A DNA stretch of 64,000 nt from Candidatus Nucleicultrix amoebiphila FS5 (GCF_002117145.1 NZ_CP008743.1:248001-312000); one strand, 5' to 3'; counted from the first letter of the stretch, positions 8,727 through 17,630 are shown. The notes: a model not told the origin generated them from the letters alone. Numbers and translations are program-made.

Positions 8727-9278
8727 TCAGTCAATTTCCCAAGGAAACACAACCCAAGTGTCTTGAGCTACATCCATGGCATAAACATTAACAAATTTTT
8801 CACCCTGCGGTTTTACGATATAGGCCAAACGATGGGCTTTTGGAAAAAGGTTTTGAATATACTCAAAGGTCTTGCCCGTATCAGATATATCGTCAACGAT
8901 CAACCAACCTTCTCCTCCATCCTGTAAATCCAAGGGCTTTTCTACTTTAAGAACCTTCTGTTGCTTGCTCTGATCATCATAGCTCGAAAGCCCCAGAGTC
9001 TCAATCGTACGAATCCCCAAACGATGTGCTAAATAGCCTGCTGGAACCAAGCCACCTCTCGTAACAGCCACAATCCCTTTGAAGCTCTGTTGCGCCAATT
9101 TTTCTTTAAGCACATCAGAAAGAGCCGCCAACTGCTTTCCTTTGATGTAAAGTTTTTTAGATTGCGGAAGACTTTCTTCATTAGTCTCCAACACTTGACA
9201 ACTGGCGTGTAGATAATTAGATGATACATTAAGCATGCTGAGTAAACTTAAAGTTATAAGTAAATTCTTTAATTGCAT
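8727..9278 (-). CDS. Xanthine(-guanine) phosphoribosyltransferase with signal peptide
   Basis: 183 residues. Residues from about 40 onward match the Gpt/XGPRT family: VTRGGLVPAGYLAHRLGIR, SSYDDQ, the PRPP loop VDDISDTGKT, and the terminal DTWVVFPWE. The family salvages xanthine, guanine or hypoxanthine using PRPP. Unlike E. coli Gpt (152 aa, no leader), this one begins with a basic residue, a long hydrophobic core and LHAS, a type I signal peptide. The ATG at 9278 is preceded by a strong AGGGGG at proper distance, and there is no Met between the leader and the catalytic domain, so the leader is probably real. Export of a PRPP-dependent enzyme is unusual. Confidence 0.88.
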   Translation of the reverse strand: MQLKNLLITLSLLSMLNVSSNYLHASCQVLETNEESLPQSKKLYIKGKQLAALSDVLKEKLAQQSFKGIVAVTRGGLVPAGYLAHRLGIRTIETLGLSSYDDQSKQQKVLKVEKPLDLQDGGEGWLIVDDISDTGKTFEYIQNLFPKAHRLAYIVKPQGEKFVNVYAMDVAQDTWVVFPWEID

Positions 9279-9445
9279 TGTTTGAATCCCCCTGATTAAA
9301 AATTTTCAGGCTTTTTAGCAACTTAAAATAGCATATGCAAGGAAATTAAATAATTTTTTCAATGCTCAGCATTAATCCTAGATTTTTTTAAAAACCCACC
9401 CTATATGATCCATAGTTTTCAATAAGATTTTGAGATTCCCATACG

Positions 9446-9661
9446 GTGAAAAACTTTCTGTTAAACTTACTATTTATTTCCTTGTTTTTTGTAACAGAGC
9501 AGCTTTTAGCTTCAAAAAAACATTACAGAAATGTACTTCGCCGCGCAGGATTAAGACACGTGAAAATTATACTCCGAGACGAATCCTTCTTTGGATATTC
9601 CGCTCCCCTAGCCTCTCTCATGGTTTATGCTAAAAAACCCCTTTCAACATCAAAACGATAG
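9446..9661 (+). CDS. Possible small secreted protein (71 aa)
   Basis: The frame opens with a credible signal peptide (MKNFLLNLLF...LLAS) followed by about 48 basic residues with no recognised domain. No good ribosome-binding site is visible, and the region between 9279 and 9754 has no other gene. I list it because of the leader; it could be a remnant. Confidence 0.35.
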   Translation: MKNFLLNLLFISLFFVTEQLLASKKHYRNVLRRAGLRHVKIILRDESFFGYSAPLASLMVYAKKPLSTSKR

Positions 9662-9754
9662 ATTTATTTTTATAACTTTTATTAACCGTAAATAATAACT
9701 CCATTAATACTTATTTTATTAATAAATATTAATATAAGTATTAAGGGGGAAATT

Positions 9755-10009
9755 GTGATGATTTACAATTTAAAATATGAGCGTGCCCTTATAGATCCAG
9801 CCAAAGTATTTGGCACACCTGAAGCTGTCGTCAAAGATACAGAGCTCGACTATGAACAAAAACTTGCCATTCTCAGACTTTGGGCCAATGATGCTAAACT
9901 CATGGAAATTGCAGAAGAAGAGAATATGGGGGGTGGACCACAGGATATACTCGAGCGTATTTTGCTCTGCATTCAACAAATTAAATTTCTTCAAGCCTTC
10001 GACAAATAG
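9755..10009 (+). CDS. Conserved alphaproteobacterial-type hypothetical protein (84 aa)
   Basis: 84 residues with an excellent ribosome-binding site (AAGGGGGA) eight bases before the start. The pattern DPAKVFGTPEAVVKD...L.YEQKLAILRLWANDAKLMEIAEEENM resembles a small family of unknown function common in alphaproteobacteria that pairs a 'DPAxVFxxPxxVV' strand with a predicted helical region. The acidic, soluble composition suggests a cytoplasmic protein. It sits 61 bp upstream of kdsB on the same strand. Confidence 0.8.
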   Translation: MMIYNLKYERALIDPAKVFGTPEAVVKDTELDYEQKLAILRLWANDAKLMEIAEEENMGGGPQDILERILLCIQQIKFLQAFDK

Positions 10010-10070
10010 CTCTTTTATAAAGTTAATCAAATCAGGTGACAGAAGATCCTTTTTTCTTTAAATAGGAAAT

Positions 10071-10808
10071 ATGAAACCAATCATTATCATTCCCGTACGT
10101 TTAAAGTCGACACGTTTACCAGAAAAACCTTTGCAGGATATTTGTGGTAAACCCATGATCCAGCATGTTTGGGAACAGGCAGTGTCCGCACAGCTTGGCC
10201 CCGTTGTTGTTGCATGTGATAGCGAGCCTGTCAAAAGTATTATTCAAAACTTAGGAGGGACCGCTGTCATGACCGATCCAGACTTACCTTCTGGATCCGA
10301 TCGTATTTATGCAGCCTTAAAAAGCTTCGATTCTGATCATCAATTTAATACCATCATTAATTTACAAGGTGATCTGCCCAATTTCCCGCCCAAGCTTCTC
10401 AAAGAAACGTTGCCTCCTCTTGAAGACTCAACCGTTGATATTGTCACGATGGCGACCGAAATAAAAAGTACTGAAGAACGTGATAATCCTAATGTTGTAA
10501 AAGTTGTACTAGCAAGAAATATCGACCATCGAAGTGAACGCGCTCTTTATTTTAGCCGTCATCCTATTCCGTCCGGACCAGGTCCCCATTACCATCATGT
10601 GGGTATCTATACTTATCGACGAACGGCTCTTGAGAGATTTATCAAGCTTGCTCCCTCCCCTTTAGAAATCCAAGAGCGTTTAGAGCAATTAAGAGCTCTT
10701 GAAGCAGGCATGAGAATTGATGCGATTCTGATTGACCAAGCTCCCTGGGGGGTTGACACTCCTGAAGATCTAGAACGTATGAGAACCCTTTTAAAAGCTT
10801 CTAATTAG
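10071..10808 (+). CDS. kdsB: 3-deoxy-manno-octulosonate cytidylyltransferase
   Basis: 245 residues, standard length for KdsB. Diagnostic motifs are IIPVRLKSTRLPEKPL at the N-terminus, GSDRIYAAL, NLQGDLP, and a C-terminal GVDTPEDLERM. The enzyme activates Kdo with CTP to CMP-Kdo in the cytoplasm for attachment to lipid A, which fits the lipid A operon in this window and shows the cell makes Kdo-lipid A. The stop overlaps the convergent scsB-like gene by 8 bp. Confidence 0.96.
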   Translation: MKPIIIIPVRLKSTRLPEKPLQDICGKPMIQHVWEQAVSAQLGPVVVACDSEPVKSIIQNLGGTAVMTDPDLPSGSDRIYAALKSFDSDHQFNTIINLQGDLPNFPPKLLKETLPPLEDSTVDIVTMATEIKSTEERDNPNVVKVVLARNIDHRSERALYFSRHPIPSGPGPHYHHVGIYTYRRTALERFIKLAPSPLEIQERLEQLRALEAGMRIDAILIDQAPWGVDTPEDLERMRTLLKASN

Positions 10809-12957
10809 CACTCTGAACATCTTGAAGCGCAATGATCGGTCTATCAGATGCTTTATTTAAAAACTTCTTTATTATTTCAGGCGTTAAAATTTGTGGAAGC
10901 TTTATACCATCTGGAAAGTTCTTGCCATAAACAATAGTAAGAGGAATGCCATAGACATTAAACTGCTTCATATAGGCCTCTATAGCTTCATTCGGTGCTG
11001 TCCAATCAGCTTGCATAGCAACGACTTTTTCATTGGATAGCCATTTCCTAACTTTTTCTCTTTTGAAGGCAAATGTTTCATTAGTCTTACAGGTTAAACA
11101 CCAATCAGCAGTAACGTCGACTAAAACTATTTTGTCTTCGTTCACTAGACGCGCGATTTTTTCAGGTTCAAAAGGCTGCCAAGGAGCCTCTAAATGCTTG
11201 TGAGGATTTTGTGCACCAATTATGTAAGGTAAAACAGTTATCGTAAAACCAACAGCCCCAACAAACATCCAAACATATAATTTTTTAGAATGTCTGATTT
11301 TTGATAATTGAGACAGAATCAGCACTACTACCAACATCAATACGGCAGTCAATGCGGAAATAACATATCCCTTTAGATACGTTAAAGATATAAAAAGCCA
11401 TCCAGCGGTTAAAATTAGGAAGCCACCAAATATATTTTTTAACCATACCATCCAACTTCCTGGTTTTGGTAACCTCTGAATCAACTGAGGAAAAGCCATA
11501 AAGATGATGTATAAACTTGAAAGTCCTAATCCCATGAACATAAAAATAATTAATATTTCAAGGGAGCCTCGCGATAAAGCAAAACCAAGAGCAGTAGCCA
11601 AAAATGGTGCCGTACATGGTGTTGCTAAAACTGTCACTAATAAACCAGTGAAAAAGTGACTTTCTAAACCAGTACTTGATAAGCCAATTCCCGATAAAAA
11701 ACGACTCATGAAGGCTGGCGTCGTAATCTCATAAAATCCCCACAAATTACATGCTATCAGTGTTAGTATAAAAATCATTGCGAGCAGAAAAATGGGTTGC
11801 TGAAATTGCAGACCCCAGCCGACTGCATGACCAAGTTCCTTAAGAAGGATCGCAATCAAAGCAAGAATAACAAAAGAACTTAATATTCCTAACACTGTTG
11901 CAAAAAATTCTTTTCTAATAGTCGCTTTTGGTTTGCCAACAGATTTCACAATTCCTAACACTTTTAAAGAAAGAACAGGTAAAACGCAGGGCATAAAATT
12001 AAGGATTAACCCCCCTATAAATGCACTCAAAAGAATCAAAAGATATCCTATGAATGGTTTACCTTCAGGCTCAACTATTTTTTGAGTTTCCACAGCTTGG
12101 TTGCCGTCCACCAAGGTTAAAATAATCATCTTATCCGCAAGGTTTTCAAAAGGAGGTTTTTTCTTCGATTCATTTTCATAAACAGGAATATGAAATTGAG
12201 CAATTGTCGCGGTCTTTGATAACGCAATTTGAGGCAAATCAAAGAAAATCTTATTATTCGATTCGATAAAAAGTTCTGGATGCTTAAAACCATCCGCTTT
12301 ATGAGCAATCACCTCGAGAATCTGTTCATTGCTTTTTGCATGAAGTATAGCTCTCTCAAAGGTCATCCCTTTCCCCGTATCAAGATGGGGCACTTCTTTC
12401 AAGGCCGTTTCAATAAGAGAATTTTCAGAACTTATCGAGCCATCACCTTTTGGAATATCAAGATTAAAACTAGCCTTTTCCTGAACACAGTTTCCAATAT
12501 CACAAACCAAGTAATTTACGCGAAGTCCAAGATGGAAAGCTTCTTTAGGATTTTTTAAAGTAATTTTAATGGGCAAGAGTACTTTTTCAAGATAACCAAC
12601 TGCTTCAATTCCTCTCACATAAAATCTATGTGGTTTAGGCCAATAGATACGAAAGGACTCAAAATTCTTCGACTGATCCCAGTTAAGTTTGGGGGGATAG
12701 CCTGTGATCCCTGGTGAGCGCCAATATGTTTTCCAGCCTGGTTTGGTTACAATTTCCAAGCCTACAAAAATATCACTTTCAGAACCAATACTATTCTTTC
12801 CTGTAATCAATTGAGCTTGTGAGAATCTTGTTGTTTCTTTGTTTTGGGCAACTTCTCCTTTGGATTCCTGCGGAAATAGACATATTAGAAGTGCAATGAG
12901 AAGATATGAAAAGTGCCTATTTCTTTCCTTCTTAACAAATCGCAAGTGTGTCGCCAA
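10801..12957 (-). CDS. ScsB/DsbD-like thiol:disulfide interchange protein
   Basis: 718 residues: signal peptide; periplasmic N-terminal domain (about 40-280) with a Cys pair in CDIGNCVQ; eight or so membrane segments with the two redox cysteines in NFMPCVLP (near 320) and TPCTAP (near 445); and a C-terminal thioredoxin domain with ADWCLTCK (near 616-621). DsbD/ScsB proteins move electrons from cytoplasmic thioredoxin across the inner membrane to periplasmic partners. It is the last gene of the DUF3570/ApbE operon, 11 bp after the second DUF3570 gene, so its natural clients are likely the Cys-containing proteins of that operon and the TlpA-like protein divergent to it. Confidence 0.92.
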   Translation of the reverse strand: MATHLRFVKKERNRHFSYLLIALLICLFPQESKGEVAQNKETTRFSQAQLITGKNSIGSESDIFVGLEIVTKPGWKTYWRSPGITGYPPKLNWDQSKNFESFRIYWPKPHRFYVRGIEAVGYLEKVLLPIKITLKNPKEAFHLGLRVNYLVCDIGNCVQEKASFNLDIPKGDGSISSENSLIETALKEVPHLDTGKGMTFERAILHAKSNEQILEVIAHKADGFKHPELFIESNNKIFFDLPQIALSKTATIAQFHIPVYENESKKKPPFENLADKMIILTLVDGNQAVETQKIVEPEGKPFIGYLLILLSAFIGGLILNFMPCVLPVLSLKVLGIVKSVGKPKATIRKEFFATVLGILSSFVILALIAILLKELGHAVGWGLQFQQPIFLLAMIFILTLIACNLWGFYEITTPAFMSRFLSGIGLSSTGLESHFFTGLLVTVLATPCTAPFLATALGFALSRGSLEILIIFMFMGLGLSSLYIIFMAFPQLIQRLPKPGSWMVWLKNIFGGFLILTAGWLFISLTYLKGYVISALTAVLMLVVVLILSQLSKIRHSKKLYVWMFVGAVGFTITVLPYIIGAQNPHKHLEAPWQPFEPEKIARLVNEDKIVLVDVTADWCLTCKTNETFAFKREKVRKWLSNEKVVAMQADWTAPNEAIEAYMKQFNVYGIPLTIVYGKNFPDGIKLPQILTPEIIKKFLNKASDRPIIALQDVQSAN

Positions 12958-12961
12958 TCTC

Positions 12962-14267
12962 TTCTCCCTTAAAAAAGAACTTTTATGCTGATGGACGCAT
13001 AGCGTGTTGCAAATAGATTTCCCGTATTTTTTTGTACATCCTTACTGTTAAATCCATAACGATAGCTACGATGGTTATATCCCACCAGTATACTGGCTTT
13101 GATATCGGGTGTGAAATTCTTAGAAACCCTAAACTCTCCATTGATGGAACCAAAACTGGCTAAGCGATAATCAGAGGAACCGTTTCCATTTTGTAGAAGA
13201 GGCCTCGCTGGGAATGGGGCACCAGGAGCATTCGTAAAGGCCATCCCATAAAAATCTGCTTCACTTTGTGTATAGAAGCGCACGGATGGGTTAAATTCCC
13301 ATGTCTCCCAAGGTTGATAGTAGGCCAACGTAAAGGTATGGGACTTTATCTTCCAACTGTTGGCTGAGAAACGGTAATCAAAGTGAGCGGACGATCCAAA
13401 ACTCTCAAGATAATGAACGTAACGGGTGACTGCGGAATAGGCTTCCCGAAAATTCGGACGACGATCATAATCAATACTAAATCCCACAGGAAATGTAAGG
13501 CTAGGTCCAACGAAAAGTGTTCCTGGCCTTATGGACGTTCTTGCATCACCATACGTAAAAATAAGTTTATAAGGATCCGATAAAAAGCCTGTATCCACGG
13601 TATATTCAAAGTTTTGTTGGATAAAAGATTGCTTTGTTAGGTCTTGACGCACACCAAGATGATATTTCTGTGTGTTTTTATGCCCCATGTTCCAATACAC
13701 ACGAGAGGGTAATGATAATGAAAGTGTGGGGGGTTTTGCTGAAGGATCAACGTTATCTCCTGACAGACTCACAGCCAACGTTACCGCCGTATTTTTTTTA
13801 TTAAAATAGAGTGTCGTATCGCCAAAAAGAGTTGTTGAACGATAATCTTTTTCAATGGAATAGGCACTTCCTAAACCATAATCAGCATCCCCCTTATAAA
13901 TTAATTTCGCCTTCACCTCATGACGTTGATCTTCAATCGTAGCGCCTGATTTTACTTCCACAAGTTTATGAGTGGAGGCGTTAGGGTTCAAAAAAGCTTC
14001 AGAAGCGTTCATTCTCGGTGAAGCCCCAGACATGGTCTCACGATTAAAATTAAGATTAATAGCAAGCTTTTCTGTGATTGGAACGCTTAAGAAGCCATTA
14101 TAGACATCTATTTGATAACGATTTTTTGTTTCGTCATAGTGCGTATACTTAAGGGCTGTTTCCGGCCGTAAAACAGAATTTTCTTGCGCAGATGCAATCC
14201 CTGGAAGGGTCATGGCAATGGCGGTAAGCGAAGAAAGACTCGTTTGTTTTTTTTTATTTTTCATCAT
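12962..14267. repeat. Direct repeat copy A (DUF3570 gene duplication)
   Basis: This segment is a long near-identical direct repeat of 15508-16795. The match begins in the spacer just past the stop codons (CTCCCTTAAAAAAG) and covers the genes, with divergence concentrated in a few internal blocks. Confidence 0.9.
12969..14267 (-). CDS. DUF3570 outer-membrane beta-barrel protein, copy A
   Basis: 432 residues with a signal peptide (basic start, then LTAIAMTLPGIASA) and a body of alternating amphipathic strands ending in a C-terminal phenylalanine (ISIKVLF), as expected for a BAM-assembled outer-membrane barrel. The sequence has the features of DUF3570 (ETALKYTHYDE, YNGFLSVPITEKL, DYDRRPNFRE, FTLAYYQPWETWEF). 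Function of DUF3570 is not established. It is the paralogue of the gene at 15515-16795, almost identical in the last 150 residues. It sits between apbE and the scsB-like gene, 45 bp after apbE. Confidence 0.9.
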   Translation of the reverse strand: MMKNKKKQTSLSSLTAIAMTLPGIASAQENSVLRPETALKYTHYDETKNRYQIDVYNGFLSVPITEKLAINLNFNRETMSGASPRMNASEAFLNPNASTHKLVEVKSGATIEDQRHEVKAKLIYKGDADYGLGSAYSIEKDYRSTTLFGDTTLYFNKKNTAVTLAVSLSGDNVDPSAKPPTLSLSLPSRVYWNMGHKNTQKYHLGVRQDLTKQSFIQQNFEYTVDTGFLSDPYKLIFTYGDARTSIRPGTLFVGPSLTFPVGFSIDYDRRPNFREAYSAVTRYVHYLESFGSSAHFDYRFSANSWKIKSHTFTLAYYQPWETWEFNPSVRFYTQSEADFYGMAFTNAPGAPFPARPLLQNGNGSSDYRLASFGSINGEFRVSKNFTPDIKASILVGYNHRSYRYGFNSKDVQKNTGNLFATRYASISIKVLF

Positions 14268-14312
14268 TTTTCTGCGTTTTTTTATTAAATATTTTTGCGT
14301 GTATAAATTCTC

Positions 14313-15236
14313 TTACTGGAGTTTTGAAAGCGGCTGCCCATCAAGATCAGCACAAAAATAACGTAATCCGGTTGATTCCAGCCATTGAATCCCTTCTTCT
14401 TTTCCCTTTAACATAGCGATGGTAGAAGCGCTTCCAGCAATAATGCACAAATCAGCAACCACACTTACCGCGCTTAAGCCTTCCATAGGCCACCCTGTTT
14501 TAGGATTCAGGATATGGGAATAGCGTGTTCCCTCAATTTCCAAACAGCGCTCATAATCCCCGCTACTGGCAAGGCCTCCCCCTTCTAGCTGGATGATGGC
14601 AATCTCTTCACCAGGCTTCCTTGGATGTTGAACACCGATTCCCCACGGTCTTCCATCGGGATGGGGACCAATGACGCCTAAATCTCCACCTAAGTCGACA
14701 AGACCATAGTAGATCCCGTGGGAGCGACAAATATTAGCAATAAAGTCTGCGGCGTATTCTTTGACAACGCCTCCAAAATCCAATTTCATTCCTTTGATAG
14801 GCAAAGTAAGACGGGGCTTCTTCCAAATGACTTTATCCCACCCCGTTCGTTTCAATAAATCGTTGATGCGCGATTCTTCGGGAAGCTTAGGATTTTTAAT
14901 CTTAAAATTCCATACATCTTTTAACACACCCGCGGTGATATCGAATAAGCCATCACTGATTCGATAGCATTCATCGGCATAATCCAAAAGAATGGCTGTT
15001 TCATCATCAACAACAATGCCCTCTTTACGGCCGGCACTGCGATTAATTTCTGCCGTAAAACTCGTGTCAGCATAGTCGGTGTAATACTGGTCAAGTCTAT
15101 CTAACTCATATCTAGCCGCCGTTACCACTTTTTCAGCTATTTGTGGAGTGCTAGAATAAAGCGAGAGTGCGCAAGGGCACCCCATGCAACCAAAGGAATA
15201 TTTGTAAAGGGTCAAATTCATCGTTGAGGAATACAC
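14313..15236 (-). CDS. ApbE-like FAD:protein FMN transferase
   Basis: 307 residues, ApbE fold over the full length: MGCPCALSLYS, a central DFGGVVKEYAAD, VDLGGDLGVIG, GGLASSGDYER and HILNPKTGWP. ApbE enzymes attach FMN to Ser/Thr of partner proteins outside the cytoplasm. Two oddities: no signal peptide or lipobox is visible, and the usual Mg-binding T/ADAxxTA stretch reads AGSASTIAML, lacking the aspartate. It may be a divergent clade with its own substrate or activity. It lies directly after the DUF4266 gene (3 bp), implying a functional pairing. Confidence 0.85.
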   Translation of the reverse strand: MYSSTMNLTLYKYSFGCMGCPCALSLYSSTPQIAEKVVTAARYELDRLDQYYTDYADTSFTAEINRSAGRKEGIVVDDETAILLDYADECYRISDGLFDITAGVLKDVWNFKIKNPKLPEESRINDLLKRTGWDKVIWKKPRLTLPIKGMKLDFGGVVKEYAADFIANICRSHGIYYGLVDLGGDLGVIGPHPDGRPWGIGVQHPRKPGEEIAIIQLEGGGLASSGDYERCLEIEGTRYSHILNPKTGWPMEGLSAVSVVADLCIIAGSASTIAMLKGKEEGIQWLESTGLRYFCADLDGQPLSKLQ

Positions 15237-15239
15237 CTT

Positions 15240-15503
15240 CTAATTACATCCACACCCTCCTCCTCCCAGCCCATACCCCCCCGACGTGCCTTCGCGACTA
15301 AAATAGATATGATCTGATAATATTGAATCTAAGGGGTAAGGATCTAACAGCATATGGGATTCCGCCATGTAATTCCGTTCCCAGGGTTCGATATTTGTAC
15401 AGGCTTGCAAGAAAATAACACTTAACAGACCAAGGATTACAAAACTCATGTTTATTTTTTGGCTTCTTCTGTTTCTTTTTAAAGATTGTAACTGTCTCAT
15501 CAA
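15240..15503 (-). CDS. DUF4266 small lipoprotein with Cys-rich tail
   Basis: 87 residues. A basic N-terminus and hydrophobic helix end in FLQAC, a lipobox, so the mature protein is a lipid-anchored peptide of about 52 residues. It has the DUF4266 pattern: PWERNYMAES, MLLDPYPLD, HIYFSREGTSGG and a terminal GGGGCGCN. Known members share this glycine-rich CxC end. Neighbours are ApbE (3 bp downstream) and DUF3570 (12 bp upstream). I infer that the CxC end and/or the SREGTSGG stretch is the target of the thiol relay or of ApbE; neither is shown by sequence alone. The start could be the first, second or nineteenth residue. Confidence 0.88.
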   Translation of the reverse strand: MMRQLQSLKRNRRSQKINMSFVILGLLSVIFLQACTNIEPWERNYMAESHMLLDPYPLDSILSDHIYFSREGTSGGYGLGGGGCGCN

Positions 15504-15507
15504 TTTT

Positions 15508-16795
15508 CTCTCCCTTAAAAAAGGACTTTTATACTTATGGATGCATAGCGTGTTGCAAATAGATTTCCCGTATTTTTTTGTACATCCTTACTGTTAAATC
15601 CATAACGATAGCTACGATGGTTATATCCTACCAGGATACTGGCTTTGATATCGGGTGTGAAATTCTTAGAAACCCTAAACTCTCCATTGATGGAACCAAA
15701 ACTGGCTAAGCGATAATCAGAGGAACCGTTTCCATTTTGTAGAAGAGGCCTCGCTGGGACAGGGGCACCAGGAGCATTCGTAAAGGCCATTCCATAAAAA
15801 TCTGCTTCACTTTGTGTATAGAAGCGCACGGATGGGTTAAATTCCCATGTCTCCCAAGGCTGATAATAGGCCAACGTAAAGGTATGGGACTTTATCTTCC
15901 AACTATTGGCTGAGAAACGGTAATCAAAGTGAGCAGACGATCCAAAACTCTCAAGATAATGAACGTAACGGGTGACCGCCGAATAGGCTTCCCGAAAATT
16001 CGGACGACGATCATAATCAAGCGAAAAAGCACCTAGAAAAATCGCTCCAGGTCTTATGGCGGTTCGCGCATCTCCAAAAATATAAATTGCTTTGTAAGGA
16101 TCCGATAAAAAGCCCGTATCCACAGCATATTCAAAGTTTTGTTGGATAAAAGATTGCTTTGTTAGATCCTGACGCACACCAAGATGATATTTCTGGGTGT
16201 TTTTATGCCCCATGTTCCAATACACGCGTGTAGCCGCCAATCTAGAGATAGTGGGTGGTTTTGAGGATGGATCAACGTTATCCCCCGATAGACTCGCAGC
16301 CAACGTTACCGCCGTATTTTTTTTATTAAAATAGAGTGTCGTATCACCAAAAAGAGTCGTTGAACGATAATCATTCTCAACGGAATAAGAAGTGCCCACA
16401 CCATAATCAAAGCCTTCTCCCTTATAAAGCAATTTAGCTTTCGCTTCACTGCGTTGATCTTGAATAGTAGCCCCAGTTTTGATTTCGATGAGCTGATTAG
16501 GAGAACCTCCATGACCAAAGAAATCGCCTGGCGCCATAAGAGACGTTGATGCTCCAGACATGGTCTCACGATTAAAATTAAGATTAAGAGCAAGCTTCTC
16601 TGTGATGGGAACGCTTAAGAAGCCATTGTAAACATCTATTTGATAACGATTTTTTGTTTCGTCATAGTGCGTATACTTAAGGGCTGTTTCCGGCCGTAAA
16701 ACAGCATTTTCTTGTGCAAACGCAATTCCCGGAAGGGTCATGGCAATGGCCGTCAATGAAGAAAGGGCACTCATTTTTTTTTCATTTTTTTTCAT
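15508..16795. repeat. Direct repeat copy B (DUF3570 gene duplication)
   Basis: Partner of 12962-14267 in the same orientation; together they flank the DUF4266 and apbE genes. Recombination between them would remove both genes and one barrel. Confidence 0.9.
15515..16795 (-). CDS. DUF3570 outer-membrane beta-barrel protein, copy B
   Basis: 426 residues with the same leader, strand pattern and C-terminal VLF as copy A. Differences cluster in three places: the block after METMSGAS (residues about 80-130), the strand after TLSL/TISR, and the segment before DYDRRPNF, where copy B is about seven residues shorter. The C-terminal half differs at only one or two residues. This pattern suggests duplication followed by gene conversion, with variable surface loops. 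It is the second gene of the operon, upstream of DUF4266. Confidence 0.9.
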   Translation of the reverse strand: MKKNEKKMSALSSLTAIAMTLPGIAFAQENAVLRPETALKYTHYDETKNRYQIDVYNGFLSVPITEKLALNLNFNRETMSGASTSLMAPGDFFGHGGSPNQLIEIKTGATIQDQRSEAKAKLLYKGEGFDYGVGTSYSVENDYRSTTLFGDTTLYFNKKNTAVTLAASLSGDNVDPSSKPPTISRLAATRVYWNMGHKNTQKYHLGVRQDLTKQSFIQQNFEYAVDTGFLSDPYKAIYIFGDARTAIRPGAIFLGAFSLDYDRRPNFREAYSAVTRYVHYLESFGSSAHFDYRFSANSWKIKSHTFTLAYYQPWETWEFNPSVRFYTQSEADFYGMAFTNAPGAPVPARPLLQNGNGSSDYRLASFGSINGEFRVSKNFTPDIKASILVGYNHRSYRYGFNSKDVQKNTGNLFATRYASISIKVLF

Positions 16796-16862
16796 TTCTT
16801 ATCCCTGTCTGCAATTATTCTTCGTCTGACTATTTCGAGCCAGATAAACAACCTTTTTTTAA

Positions 16863-17630
16863 TTAAAATGAAATTTTAAGGGCTACTAAAACAGGCATTG
16901 ACCATTCATTTCTGCCGTCCTTATAGCGCACATTAATGCCCGACAGATTCGTGGTCGTTTCACTTCTCGTTCTCTGTAAATATTGAGCGCCCGTAGAAAA
17001 AGTGATGGCCCATCGCTTATCAAAGCGATAATCGACACCGACTAAAACTGCGCCTTTTAAAAGAGCTTTACTGCCTTGTATTGTAAAATCACCGATGATA
17101 GGGCCTGCAACTGTATTGAGTGCCGTTGCTTTTACGGGTGATTGGAAATCAACACCAAGCGATCCTGAAATGAAAGGCACCCAGTTTTTTTTCCAATCAA
17201 AATAATAGCGTGCTCCTAAAGCTGCATTAAAATTCGTCCGGGATTTAAAACTAAGAAACCTTTGGCTGGCTGCAGCTGGCACGGCAGGATTCACTTCAAC
17301 GTTACTGATTCCCGTTTCGTATGAGACGCCCAAGACAGTAAAAACTTCAAAATCGTCTAAGGCTGTAAGACCAAGCTCAATGCTATATCCTATTCCTTGA
17401 CGAACCGATTCATTAAACCCCAGGCCTCGAAAGCCTTTATAGGCGTTACGACTTGTTCCATTGATAATACTGTCTTGCTTACGAAGATTGAAGGTCATAT
17501 TTGCAAAGTTCATAGTCAATGGCTTTATACTAAACGTCCCTTGGGGATAAGAAATAGCCTTAACAGGTAAAGAAGCAATAGAGAGGGATATAAATCCAAT
17601 TAAGGGAAAGATTTTTTTTGTTATACGCAT
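16863..17630 (-). CDS. Outer-membrane beta-barrel protein (OmpA/OmpW-barrel-like)
   Basis: 255 residues: signal peptide ending near PVKA, then an eight-strand-type barrel pattern (GIGYSIELGLTALDDFEVFTVLG, ALGARYYFDW, PFISGSLGVDFQSP, VGVDYRFDKRWAITFSTGAQYL) and a C-terminal aromatic residue (ALKISF). No specific family can be named. It is the first gene of the minus-strand operon that continues into DUF3570, DUF4266, ApbE, DUF3570 and ScsB, although 67 bp separate it from the next gene, so a separate role is possible. Confidence 0.75.
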   Translation of the reverse strand: MRITKKIFPLIGFISLSIASLPVKAISYPQGTFSIKPLTMNFANMTFNLRKQDSIINGTSRNAYKGFRGLGFNESVRQGIGYSIELGLTALDDFEVFTVLGVSYETGISNVEVNPAVPAAASQRFLSFKSRTNFNAALGARYYFDWKKNWVPFISGSLGVDFQSPVKATALNTVAGPIIGDFTIQGSKALLKGAVLVGVDYRFDKRWAITFSTGAQYLQRTRSETTTNLSGINVRYKDGRNEWSMPVLVALKISF

